NCBI RefSeq assembly: GCF_051401765.1
Contig: NW_027480464.1
Coordinates: 3,658,001-3,722,000, forward strand
DNA from: Calliopsis andreniformis
Lineage: Eukaryota; Arthropoda; Insecta; Hymenoptera; Andrenidae
DNA: 64,000 nucleotides
Direction of reading: 5' to 3'
The notes under the pieces: generated by a model
Seen by the model: only the letters and a program-made list of their open reading frames with translations
Told to the model about the DNA's origin: nothing
Databases searched by the model: none
Made by a program: the position numbers and the translations under genes
Part shown: positions 25,859 to 38,450 of the stretch, in pieces
How positions within the stretch are numbered: position 1 is the first letter of the stretch
How the letters are laid out: each line of letters begins with the position of its first letter

Positions 25859-28800
25859 AATAGAATATCCTCAATTCACAGTTTTCAATACTCAATACTC
25901 AATCTGCAATCTTCAAACCTCTGTCCACAAATATCAATTCTCATCACTCAACCCTCAACACTCAGTCCTCAATGTTCAATCCTCAATCCTCAATCCTCAA
26001 TCCTCAATCATCAATCTTCAATACTCAATACTCAATCTTCAATCCTCAATCCTCAATCCTCAATCCTCAATCCGCATTCTTCAATCCTCAATTCCCAATC
26101 CTCAATCCTCAATCTTTAATCCTCAATCCTCAATCCTCAATTCCAATCCTCAATCCTCAACTCTCAATCCTCAATCCTCAATCCTCAGTCATCAAACCTC
26201 AATCCTCAACCCTCAGCCCTCATCGTCAATCCACAATCTTCAACCCTCAATACTCAATCTTCAATCCTCAATCCTCAATACTCAATCCTCAATCCGCATT
26301 CTTCAATCCTCAATACCCAATCCTCAATCCTCAATCTTTAATCCTCAATCCTCTTTCCTCAATCCCCAATCTTCAATACCCAATCCTCAATCCTCAATCT
26401 TTAATCCTCAATCCTCAATCCTCAATTCCAATCCTCAATCCTCAATCCTCAATTCTCAATCCTCAATCCTCAGTCCTCAGTCCACAAACCTCAATCCTCA
26501 ACCCTCAGCCCTCATTGTCAATCCTCAATCTTCAATCCTCAATCATCAACCTTCAATGCTCAATACTCAATCTTCAATCCTCAATCCACAATCCTCAATC
26601 CTCAATCCTCAATCCTCAATCCTCAATCCTCAATCCTCAATCCTCAATCCTCGATCCTCAATCGTCAGTCTTCAATTCTTAATACTCAACCTTCAATCCT
26701 CAATCCTCAGCCCTCAACCTCAATCCTCAATCTTCAATCCTCAATCCTCAATTCTCAATCCTCATTCCTCAATCCTCAATCCTCAATCCTCAGTCCTCAA
26801 TCCTCAATCGTCAGTCTTCAATCCTCAATACTCAATCTTCAATCCTCAATCCTCAATCCTCAGTCTTCAATCCTCAATACTCAATCTTCAATCCTCAATC
26901 CTCAGTCCTCCAACCTCAATTCTGAATACTCAATCCTGAATCCTTAATCCTCGGCCCTCAGTCATCAACAATCAGTTGTCAATCCTCAATCCTCAATAGA
27001 ATATCCTCAATTCACAGTTTTCAATACTCAGTACTCAATCTGCAATCTTCAAACCTCTATCCACAAACATCAATTCGCATCACTCAACCCTCAACACTCA
27101 GTCCTCAATGTTCAATCCTCAATCCTCCATCCTCAATACTCAATCGTCAATCTTCAATCCTCAATACTCAATCTTCAATCCTCAATCCTCAATCCTCAAT
27201 CCTCAATCCTCAATCCTCATTCTTCAATCCTCAATACCCAATCCTCAATCTTCAATCCTCAATCCTCAATCCTGAATCCTCAATCCTCAATCGTCAACCC
27301 TCAATTTTCAATCCTCATTCTTCAATCCTCAATACCCAATACTCAACCTCCAATCCTCAATCCTCAATCCTCAATCCTCAATTCTCAATCCTCAATCCTG
27401 AGTCCTCAGTCCTCAAACCTCAATCCTCAACCCTCAGCCCTCATTGTCAATCCTCGATGTTCAATCCTCAATCCTCAATCTTCAATGCTCGATACTCAAT
27501 CTTCAATCCTCAATCCTCAATTCTCAATACTCAATCCTCAATCCTCAATCCTCAATCCTCAATCCTCGATCCTCAATCGTGAGTCTACAATTCTTAATAC
27601 TCAATCTTCAATCCTCAATCCTCAATCCCCAATCCTCAATCCTCATTCTTCAATCCTCAATACCCAATCCTCAATCCTCAATCTATAATCCTCAATCCTC
27701 AATCTATAATCCTCAATCCTCAATCCTCAATTCTCAATCCTCAATCCTCAGTCCTCAGTCTTCAAACCTCAATCCTCAACCCTCATTCCTCATCCTCAAT
27801 CCTCAATCCTCAATCTTCAATCCTCAATCCTCAATCCTCAATCCTCAATACTCAATCTTCAATCCTCAATGCTCAATTCTCAATCCTCAATCCTCAATCC
27901 TCAATCCTCAATCCTCAATCCTCAATCCTCAATTGTCAGTCTTCAATCCTCAATACTTAATCTTCAATCCTCAATCCTCAATCCGCAATCGTCAATCTTC
28001 AATCCTCAATTCTCAACCCTCAATCCTCAATCCTCAATCTTCAATCCTCAATACAAAATCTTCAATCCTCAATCCTCAATCCTCAATCCTCAATCCTCAA
28101 TCCTCAATCCTCAATCATGAATATTCAATCCTCAATACTCAATCTGCAATCCTCAATCCTAAATACTCAATACTCAATCCTCATTCTTCAATCCTCAATA
28201 CCGAATCCTCAGTCTTCAATCCTCAATCCTCAATCCTCAATCCTCATCCCTCAATCCTCAATGTTCAATCCTCAATACCCAATCCTCAATCTTCAATCCT
28301 CAATCCTCAATCCTCAATACTCAATCCTCAATACTCAGTCCTCAAACCTCAATCCTGAATCCTCAACCCTGAATCCGCAACCTTCAGCCCTGAGTCCTCA
28401 TCGATCATTTGGCAATCCTTAATCCTCAATAGGATATCCTCAATTCACAGTTTTCAATACTCAATACTCAATCTGCAATCTTCAGATCTCTATCCACAAA
28501 CATCAATACTCATCACTCAACCCTCAACACTCAGTGCTCAATGTTCAATCCTCAATCCTCAATCCTCAATCCTCAATCGTCAATCTTCAATCCTCAATAC
28601 TCAATCTTCAATCCTCAATCCTCAATCCTCAATCCTCAATCCGCATTCTTCAATCCTCAATACCCAATCCTCAATCCTCAATCTTTACTACTCAATCCTC
28701 TTTCCTCAGTCCCCAATCTTCAATACCCAATCCTCAATCCTCAATCTTTAATCCTCAATCCTCAATCCTCAATTCCAATCCTCAATCCTCAATCCTCAGT

Positions 28801-29828
28801 CATCAAACCTCAATCCTCAACCCTCAGCCCTCATCGTCAATCCACAATCTTCAATCCTCAATACTCAATCTTCAATCATCAATCCTCAATACTCAATCCT
28901 CAATCCGCATTCTTCAATCCTCAATACCCAATCCTCAATCCTCAATCTTTAATCCTCAATCCTCTTTCCTCAATCCCCAATCTTCAATACCCAATCCTCA
29001 ATCCTCAATCTTTAATCCTCAATCCTCCTTCCTCAATCCTCAATCTTCAATCCTCAATACTCAATCTTCAATCCTCAAACCACAATCCTCAATCCTCAAT
29101 CCTCATTCTTCAATCCTCAATACCCAACCCTCAATCTTCAATCCTCAATCCTCAATCCTCAATTCTCAATCCTCAATCCTCAATTTTCAATCCTCATTCT
29201 TCAATCCTCAAACCTCAACCCTCAACCCTCATCCCTCATCCTCAATCGTCAGTCTTCAATCGTCAATACTCAATCTCCAATCCTCAATCCTCAATCCCCA
29301 ATTCTCAATCTTCAATCCTCAATCCTCAATCCTCAATCCTCAATCCTCAATCTTCAATCCTCAATCCTCAATCCTCAATCCTCAACCCTCAGCCCTCATC
29401 GTCAATCCACAATCTTCAACCCTCAATACTCAATCTTCAATCCTCAATCCTCAATACTCAATCCTCAATCCGCATTCTTCAATCCTCAATACCCAATCCT
29501 CAATCCTCAATCTTTAATCCTCAACCCTCTTTCCTCAATCCCCAATCTTCAATACCCAATCCTGAATCCTCAATCTTTAATCCTCAATCCTCAATCCTCA
29601 ATTCCAATCCTCAGTCCTCAGTCCTCAGTCCTCAATCCTCAACCCTCAACCCTCAGCCCTCATCCTCAATCCTCAATCCTCAACCCTCAATCCTCAATCT
29701 TCAATCCTCGATACTCAATATTCAATCCTCAATCCTCAGTCCTCAAACCTCAATTCTGAATCCTCAATCCTGAATCCTCAATCTTCGGCACTCAGTCCTC
29801 AACAATCAGTTGTCAATCCTCAATCCTC
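25859..29828. repeat. 4.17-kb HOR, copy III with a 222-bp internal deletion
   Basis: Cores at 25859, 26995 and 28428 give segments of 1136, 1433 and 1401 bp, total 3970 bp. The second segment has a 21-bp (three-heptamer) duplication of an ATCTATAATCC string near 27.68-27.71 kb. The third has lost 222 bp near 28.64 kb relative to copy II, plus one CAGTCCT heptamer near 29.62 kb. The length arithmetic closes: 4178 + 21 - 222 - 7 = 3970. Confidence 0.9.
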
Positions 29829-31240
29829 AATAGAATATCCTCAATTCACAGTTTTCAATACCCAATCCTCAATCCTCAATCTTTAATCCTCAATCCTCAA
29901 TCCTCAATTCCAATCCTCAATCCTCAATCCTCAATTCTCAATCCTCAATCCTCAGTCCTCAGTCCACAAACCTCAATCCTCAACCCTCAGCCCTCATTGT
30001 CAATCCTCAATCTTCAATCCTCAATCATCAACCTTCAATGCTCAATACTCAATCTTCAATCCTCAATCCACAATCCTCAATCCTCAATCCTCAATCCTCA
30101 ATCCTCAATCCTCAATCCTCAATCCTCAATCCTCGATCCTCAATCGTCAGTCTTCAATTCTTAATACTCAACCTTCAATCCTCAATCCTCAGCCCTCAAC
30201 CTCAATCCTCAATCTTCAATCCTCAATCCTCAATTCTCAATCCTCATTCCTCAATCCTCAATCCTCAATCCTCAGTCCTCAATCCTCAATCGTCAGTCTT
30301 CAATCCTCAATACTCAATCTTCAATCCTCAATCCTCAATCCTCAGTCTTCAATCCTCAATACTCAATCTTCAATCCTCAATCCTCAGTCCTCAAACCTCA
30401 ATTCTGAATACTCAATCCTGAATCCTTAATCCTCGGCCCTCAGTCATCAACAATCAGTTGTCAATCCTCAATCCTCAATAGAATATCCTCAATTCACAGT
30501 TTTCAATACTCAGTACTCAATCTGCAATCTTCAAACCTCTATCCACAAACATCAATTCGCATCACTCAACCCTCAACACTCAGTCCTCAATGTTCAATCC
30601 TCAATCCTCCATCCTCAATCCTCAATCGTCAATCTTCAATCCTCAATACTCAATCTTCAATCCTCAATCCTCAATCCTCAATCCTCAATCCTCAATCCTC
30701 ATTCTTCAATCCTCAATACCCAATCCTCAATCTTCAATCCTCAATCCTCAATCCTCAATCCTCAATCCTCAATCGTCAACCCTCAATTTTCAATCCTCAT
30801 TCTTCAATCCTCAATCCTCAATACCCAATACTCAACCTCCAATCCTCAATCCTCAATCCTCAATCCTCAATTCTCAATCCTCAATCCTGAGTCCTCAGTC
30901 CTCAAACCTCAATCCTCAACCCTCAGCCCTCATTGTCAATCCTCGATGTTCAATCCTCAATCCTCAATCTTCAATGCTCGATACTCAATCTTCAATCCTC
31001 AATCCTCAATTCTCAATACTCAATCCTCAATCCTCAATCCTCAATCCTCAATCCTCGATCCTCAATCGTGAGTCTACAATTCTTAATACTCAATCTTCAA
31101 TCCTCAATCCTCAATCCCCAATCCTCAATCCTCATTCTTCAATCCTCAATACCCAATCCTCAATCCTCAATCTATAATCCTCAATCCTCAATCCTCAATT
31201 CTCAATCCTCAATCCTCAGTCCTCAGTCCTCAAACCTCAA
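29829..31240. repeat. 4.17-kb HOR, copy IV, partial and with a 488-bp deletion
   Basis: The cassette starting at 29829 is cut after CAGTTTTCAATAC and continues directly with CCCAATCCTCAATCC. The next core follows 648 bp later (30477) instead of 1136 bp, a loss of 488 bp. In copy III the two sites that would have joined are TTCAATAC at 25884 and 26372, exactly 488 bp apart. Downstream the HOR sequence continues until about 31.24 kb, where it changes to X-specific sequence at CATTCCTCTTCC (the same switch is near 13.11 kb). Confidence 0.9.
29854..29861. repeat. Deletion junction at an 8-bp direct repeat, TTCAATAC
   Basis: The retained TTCAATAC joins cassette sequence on the left to CCCAATCC on the right. 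In the intact copy the flanking bases differ on both sides of the two repeats, so the shared homology is exactly 8 bp. This fits replication slippage or microhomology-type loss. Confidence 0.85.
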
Positions 31241-34200
31241 TCCTCAACCCTCATTCCTCTTCCTCAATCCTCAATACTCAACCTTCAATCCTCAATCCTC
31301 AATCCTCAATCCTCAATTCTCAATCCTCAATCCTCAATCCTCAATTTTCAATCCTCATTCTTCAATCCTCAATCCTCAACCTTCAACCATCATCGTCAAT
31401 CCTCAATCCTCAATCTTCAATCCTCAATCCTCAATACTTAATCTTCAATCCTCAATCCTCAATTCTCAATCCTCAATCCTCAATCCTCAATCCTCAATCC
31501 TCAATCCTCAATCCTCAATTGTCAGTCTTCAATCCTCAATACTTAATCTTCAATCCTCAATCCTCAATCCGCAATCCTCAATCTTCAATCCTCAATCCTC
31601 AATCCTCAATCCTCACTTCTCAATCTTCAATCCTGAATACTCAATCTTCAATCCTCAATCCTCAATCCTCAATACTCAATCCTCAATCCTCAATCATCAA
31701 TCTTCAATCCTCAATACTCAATCTTCAATCCTCAATCCTCAATCCTCAATCCTCAATCCTCATTCTTCAATCCTCAATACCCAATCCTCAATCTTCAATC
31801 CTCAATCCTCAATCCTCAACACTCAATAGTCAATCTTCAATCCTCAACCCTCAATCCTCAATCCTCAGCCTTCAATCCTCAATACTCAGTCTTCAATCCT
31901 CAATCCTCAGTCCTCAAACCTCAGTTCTGAATCCTTAATCCTGAATCCTTAATCCACGGCCCTCTGTCCTCAACAATCAGTCGTCTATCCTCAATCCTCA
32001 ATAGAATATCCTCAATTCACAGTTTTCAATACTCAATACTCAATCTGCAATCTCCAAACCTCTATCCACAAACGTCAATTATCATCACTCAACCCTCAAC
32101 ACTCAGTCCTCAATGTTCAATCCTCAATCCTCAATCCTCAATCCTCAATCCTCAATCTTCAATCCTCAATACTCAATTTTCAATCCTCTATCCTCAATCC
32201 TCAATCCTCAAATCCTCAATCCTCATCCTTCATTCCTCAATACCCAATCCTCAATCTTCAATCCTCAATCCTCAATCCTCAATTCTCAATCTTCAATCCT
32301 CAATCCTCAATCCTCATTCTTCAATCCTCAATACCGAATCCTCAATCCTCAATCTATAATCCTCAACCCTCAATCCTCAATTCTCAATCCTCAATCCTCA
32401 GTCCTCATTCTTCAATCCTCAATACCCAATCCTCAATCCTCAATCTATAATACTCAATCCTCAATCCTCAATTCTCAATCCTCAATCCTCAGTCCTCAGT
32501 CCTCAAACCTCAATCCTCAACCCTGATTCCTCATCCTCAATCCTCAATCCTCAACCTTCAATCCTCAATCCTCAATCCTCAATCCTCAATCCTCAATCCT
32601 CATTCTTCAATCCTCAATGCCCAATCCTCAATCTTCAATCCTCAATCCTCAATCCTCAATTCTCAATCCTCAATCCTCAATTTTCAATCCTCATCCTTCA
32701 ATCCTCAATCCTCAACCCTCAACCATCATCGTCAATCCTCAATCTTCAATCCTCAATCCTCAACCTTCAATGCTCAATACACAATCTTCAATCCTCAGTC
32801 CTCAATTCTCAAGCCTCAATCCTCAATCCTCAATCCTCAATCCTCAAACCTCAATCGTCAGTCATCAATCCTCAATACTCAATCTTCAATCCTCAATCCT
32901 CAATCCTGAATCCTCAATCCTCATCCCTCAATCCTCAATACCCAATCCTCAATCCTCAATCTTTAATCCTCAATCCTCAATCCTCAATTCTCAATCCTCA
33001 ATCCTCAGTCCTCAGTCCTCAAACCTCAACCCTCAACCCTCATCCCTCATCCTCAATCCTCAATCCTCAATCTTCAATCCTCAATACTCAATCCTCAATA
33101 CTCAATCTTGAACCCTCAATCCTCAATACTCAATCGTCAATCCTCAATCCTCAATCCTCAATCCTCAATCCTCAATCCTCAATCGTCAGTCTTCAATCCT
33201 CAATACTCAATCTCCAATCCTCAATCCTCAATCCCCAATCCTCAATCTTCAATCCTCAATCCTCAATCCTCAATCCTCAATCCTCAATCTTCAATCCTCA
33301 ATACTCAATCTTCAATCCTCAATCCTCAATCCTCAATCCTCAATCCTCGATCCTCAATCCTCAATCTTCAATCCTCATTCTTCAATCCTCAATACCGAAT
33401 CCTCAATCTTCAGTCCTCAATCCTCAATCCTCATCCCCCAATCCTCAATGTTCAATCCTCAATACCCAATCCTCAATCTTCAATCCTCAATCCTCAATCC
33501 TCAATCCTCAATCCTCAATCCTCAATCCTCAATCCTCAATCCTCAATCCTCAATCCTCAGTCCTCAAACCTCAATCCTGAATCCTCAATCCTGAATCCTC
33601 AAACTTCATCCCTGAGTCCTCAACGATCAGTTGTCAATCCTCAATCCTCAATAGAATATCCTCAATTCGCAGCTTTCAACACTCAATACTCAATCTGCAA
33701 TCTTCAGATCTCTATCCACAAGCATCAATTCTCATCACTCAACCCTCAATACTCAGTCCCCAATCCTCAATCTTCAAACCTCAACCCTCAATTCTCAATC
33801 CTCAATAATCAATCCTCAATCCTCAATCCTCAATACTCAATCCTCAACGCTCATTCTTCAATCCTCAATACCCAATCCTCAATCTTCAATCCTCAATCCT
33901 CAATCCTCAATTCTCAATAGTCAATCTTCAATCCTCAATCCTCAATCCTCAATCCTCAATCCTCATTCTTCAATCCTCAATACCGAATCCTCAATCTTCA
34001 ATCCTCAATCCTCAATCCTCAATCCTCATCCCTCAATCCTCAATGTTCAATCCTCAATACCCAATCCTCAATCTTCAATCCTCAATCCTCAATCCTCAAT
34101 CCTCAATCCTCAATCCTCAGTCCTCAAACCTCAATCCTGAATCCTCAATCCTGAATCCTCAAACTTCATCCCTGAGTCCTCAACGATCAGTTGTCAATCC

Positions 34201-34401
34201 TCAATCCTCAATAGAATATCCTCAAATCGCAGTTTTCAATACTCAATACTCAATCTGCAACCTTCAGATCTCTATCCACAAGCATCAATTCTCATCACTC
34301 AACCCTCAATACTCAGTCCCCAATCCTCAATCTTCAAACCTCAACCCTCAATTCTCAATCCTCAATCATCAATCCTCAATCCTCAATCCTCAATCCTCAA
34401 T

Positions 34402-34961
34402 CCTCAACCGTCAATCTTCAATCCTCAGACCTCAAACATCAATACTCAACCCTCAGTCCTCGTCCTCAATCCACAACCGTCAATCCTCAACCCTCAACCA
34501 TCAATCCTCAATACTCAACCATCAATCCTCAATTCTCAATACTCAATAGAATATCCTGAATTCTCATGGTTCAATACTCAATCCACAATATTCAATAATC
34601 AAACCTCAATCCTCAAACATCTATTCACAACGCTCAATCCCCAACACTCAGTCCTCTCACTTCAATCCTCCATCCTCAACCCTCAATCCTCAAGCGTCAA
34701 CCCTCAATCCTCAATACTCAACCCTCGATCCTCAGTCCTCAAACCTTAATCCCGAATCCTCAATCCTGAATCCTCAATCTACAGCCCTCAGTTCTCAACA
34801 ATCAATTGTCAATCGTCAATCCTCAATAGAATATCCTCAATTCTCAATCCTCAATCCTCGATCCTCAGACATCAAACATCAATACTCAACCCTCAGTCCT
34901 CGTCCTCAATCCACAACACTCAATCCTCAATGTTCAATCCGCGATACCCAATTCTCAATGT
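34402..34961. repeat. Y block, copy 2
   Basis: The offset from copy 1 is 18321 bp throughout, with no length change seen. Cores at 34545 and 34825 both read AATAGAATAT. Small differences from copy 1 include CACAACGCTC against CACAACACTC. Confidence 0.85.
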
Positions 34962-35383
34962 TCAATCCTCAATCCTCAATCTTCAATCATCAATCTTCAA
35001 TCCTCAATACTCAATCTTCAATCCTCAATCCTCAATTCTCAATCCTCAATCCTCAATCCTCAATCCTCAATCCTCAGTCCTCAATCCTCAATCGTCAGTC
35101 TTCAATCCTCAATACTCAATCTTCAATCCTCAATCCTCAATCCTCAATCCTCAACCCTCATTCTTCAATCCTCAATACCCAATACTCAATCTTCAATGCT
35201 CAATCCTCAATCCTCAATCCTCAATTCTCAATAGTCAATCTTCAATCTTCAATCCTCAATCCTCAATCCCCAGTCCTCAGTCTTCAATCATCAATACTCA
35301 ATTTCAATCATCAATCCTCAGTCCTCAAACCTCAATTCTGAATCCTCAATCCTGAATCCTTAATCCTCGGCCCTCAGTCCTCA

Positions 35384-35395
35384 ACAATCGATTGT
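35384..35395. repeat. Perfect 12-bp palindrome, copy 2
   Basis: ACAATCGATTGT lies upstream of cassette core 35411, at the position matching 17063-17074 in duplicon X copy 1. Confidence 0.88.
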
Positions 35396-36239
35396 CAATC
35401 CTCAATCCTCAATAGAATATCCTCAATTCACAGTTTTCAATACTCAATACTCAATCTGCTATCTTCAAACCTCTATCCACAAACGTCAATTCTCATCACT
35501 CAAACCTCAACACTCAGTCCTCAATGTTCAATCCTCAATCCTCAATCCTCAATCCTCAATCGTCAACCTTCAACCCTCAATACTGAATCTTCAATCCTCA
35601 ATCCTCAATCCTCAATCCCCAATCCTCATTCTTCAATCCTCAATACCCAATCCTCAATCTTCAATCCTCAATCCTCAATCCTCAATTCTCAAACCTCAAT
35701 CCTCAATTTTCAATCCTCTTTCTTCAATCCTCAATACCCAATACTCAATCTTGAATCCTCAATCCTCAATCCTCAATCCTCAATTCTCAATCCTCAATCC
35801 TCAGTCCTCAATCCTCGATACTCAATATTCAATCCTCAATCCTCAGTCCTCAAACCTCAATTCTGAATCCTCAATCCTGAATCCTCAATCTTCGGCCCTC
35901 AGTCCTCAACAATCAGTTGTCAATCCTCAATCCTCAATAGAATATCCTCAATTCACAGTTTTCAATACTCAATGCTCAATCTGCAATCTTCAAACCTCTG
36001 TCCACAAATATCAATTCTCATCACTCAACCCTCAACACTCAGTCCTCAATGTTCAATCCTCAATCCACAATCCTTAATCCTCAATCGTCAATCTTCAATC
36101 CTCAATACTCAATCTTCAATAACCAATACTCAATCTTCAATCTTCAATCCTCAATCCTCAATCCCCAATTCTCAATCCTCAATCCTCAATCCTCAGTACT
36201 CAAACCTCAATCCTCAACCCTCAGCCCTCATCGTCAATA

Positions 36240-37190
36240 CTCAATCTTCAATCCTCAATCCTCAATCTTCAATGCTCAATACTCAATCTTCAATACTCAA
36301 TCCTCAATTCTCAATCCTCAATCATCAATCCTCAATCCTCGATCCTCAATCCTCTATCATCAATCGTCAGTCTTCAATCCTCAATACTCAATCTTCAATC
36401 CTCAATCCTCAATACTCAATCCTCAATACGCATTCTTCAATCCTCAATACCCAATGCTCAATCCTCAATCTTTAATCCTCAATCCTCAATCCTCAATTCT
36501 CAATCCTCAATCCTCAATCCTCAGTCCTCAAACCTCAATCCTCAACCCTCAGCCCTCATCGTCAATCCTCAATCTTCAATCCCCAATCCTCAATCTTCAA
36601 TGCGCAATACTCAATCTTCAATACTCAATCCTCAATTCTCAATCCTCAATCCTCAATCCTCACTCCTCAATCCTCAATCCTCAATCATCAATCGTCAGTC
36701 TTCAATCCTCAATACTCAATCTTCAATCCTCAATCCTCAATACTCAATCCTCAATCCGCATTCTTCAATCCTCAATACCCAATGCTCAATCCTCAATCTT
36801 TAATCCTCAATCCTCAATACTCAATTCTCAATCCTCAATCCTCAATCCTCAGTCCTCAAACCTCAATCCTCAACCCTCAGCCCTCATCGTCAATCCTCAA
36901 TCTTCAATCCCCAATCCTCAATCTTCAATGCGCAATACTCAATCTTCAATACTCAATCCTCAATTCTCAATCCTCAATCCTCAATCCTCACTCCTCAATC
37001 CTCAATCCTCAATCATCAATCGTCAGTCTTCAATCCTCAATACTCAATCTTCAATCCTCAATCCTCAATACTCAATCCTCAATCCGCATTCTTCAATCCT
37101 CAATACCCAATCCTCAATCCTCAATCTTTAATCCGCAATCCTCAATCCTCAATCCTCAATCTTCAATCCTCAATACTCAATCTTCAATCC
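36240..37190. repeat. Tandem triplication of a 328-bp string
   Basis: The marker AATGCTCAAT at 36271 and its variant AATGCGCAAT at 36599 and 36927 are spaced exactly 328 bp twice. Each unit runs through CAATCATCAATCGTCAGTC, a CGCATTC string, CAATCTTTAATCC (or CAATCTTTAATCCGC) and CAGTCCTCAAACC. Units 2 and 3 share the GCGC change and CACTCCTCAATCC, so unit 3 probably copied unit 2. Confidence 0.85.
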
Positions 37191-37858
37191 TCAATCCACA
37201 ATCCTCAATCCTCAATACTCATTCTTCAATCCTCAATACCCAATCCTCAATCTTCAATCCTGAATCCTCAATCCTCAATTCTCAATCCTCGATCCCCCAT
37301 TTTCAATCCTCATTCTTCAATCCTCAATACCCAATACTCAATCTTCAATCCTCAATCCTCAATCCTCAATCCTCAATTCTCAATCCTCAATTCTCAGTCC
37401 TCAGACCTCGAACCTCAATCCTCAACACTCAACCCTCATCGTCAATCCTCAATCTTCAATCCTCAATCCTCAATCTTCAATGCTCAATACACAATCTTCA
37501 ATCCTCAATCCTCAATCCTCAATCCTCAAGCCTCAATCGTCAGTCATCAATCCTCAATACTCAATCTTCAATCCTCAATCCTCAATCCTGAATCCTCAAT
37601 CCTCATTCTTCAATCCTCAATACCCAATCCTCAATCCTCAATCTTTAATCCTCAATCCTCAATCCTCAATTCTCAATCCTCAATCCTCAGTCCTCAGTAC
37701 TCAAACCTCAACCCTCAACCCTCATCCCTCATCCTCAATCCTCAATCCTCCATCTTCAACCCTCAATACTCAGTCCCCAATCCTCAATCTTCAAACCTCT
37801 ACCCTCAATTCTCAATCCTCAATCATCAATCCTCAATCCTCAATCCTCAATCCTCAAT

Positions 37859-38450
37859 CCTCAACCGTCAATCTTCAATCCTCAGACCTCAAACATCAAT
37901 ACTCAACCCTCAGTCCTCGTCCTCAATCCACAACCATCAATCCTCAACCCTCAACCATCAGTCCTCAATACTCAACCATCAATCCTCAATTCTCAATACT
38001 CAATAGAATATCCTGAACTCTCATGGTTCAATACTCAATCCACAATATTCAATAATCAAACCTCAATCCTCAAACATCTATTCTCAACACTCAATCCTCA
38101 ACACTCAGTCCTCTCACTTCAATCCTCCATCCTCAACGCTCAATCCTCAAGCGTCAACCCTCAATCCTCAATACTCAACCCTCAATCCTCAGTCCTCAAA
38201 CCTCAATCCCGAATCCTCAATCCTGAATCCTCAATCTACAGCCCTCAGTCCTCAACAATCGATTGTCAATCGTCAATCCTCAATAGAATATCCTCACATC
38301 TCAATCCTCAATCCTCGATCCTCAGACCTCAAACATCAATACTCAACCCTCAGTCCTCGTCCTCAATCCACAACACTCAATCCACAATACTCAATCATCA
38401 ACACTCAATCCTCAATGTTCAATCCGCGATACCCAATCCTCAATGTTCAA
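37859..38450. repeat. Y block, copy 3
   Basis: The same strings as copies 1 and 2: TCATGGTTCAATACTC after core 38002, a second core at 38282 followed by CTCACATCTC, and CCGCGATACCC at the end. An extra CCACAATACTCAATCATC string lengthens its right part. It includes the palindrome at 38255-38266 between the two cores, where copies 1 and 2 read ACAATCAATTGT. Confidence 0.82.
38255..38266. repeat. Perfect 12-bp palindrome, copy 3
   Basis: ACAATCGATTGT lies upstream of core 38282 inside Y block copy 3. Confidence 0.88.

Larger units (their letters stand above)
30430..35600. repeat. Duplicon X, copy 2
   Basis: It matches 12300-17280 in landmark order. Length differences: one extra heptamer plus one base by 32.0 kb (copy 1 has a 6-bp TCATCC near 13.27 kb where copy 2 has the full heptamer), one extra base in a CTCAAATCC string near 32.21 kb, one heptamer less by 33.1 kb, and 189 bp (27 heptamers) extra at about 33.36-33.55 kb. 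The extra 189 bp include TACCGAATCC and CATCCCCCAATCC, strings that also occur in the 6033-bp HOR near 41.8 kb. No gene is present. Confidence 0.88.

Noticed and set aside
24342..26939. Long forward open frames (up to 865 codons) encoding Ser/Asn/Gln/Pro-rich repeats
   Set aside because: Three overlapping frames give the same peptide, frames begin at chance ATG, TTG or GTG inside variant monomers, no ribosome-binding or promoter sequence precedes them, and no non-repetitive domain exists. Stop-free heptamer arithmetic explains them all.
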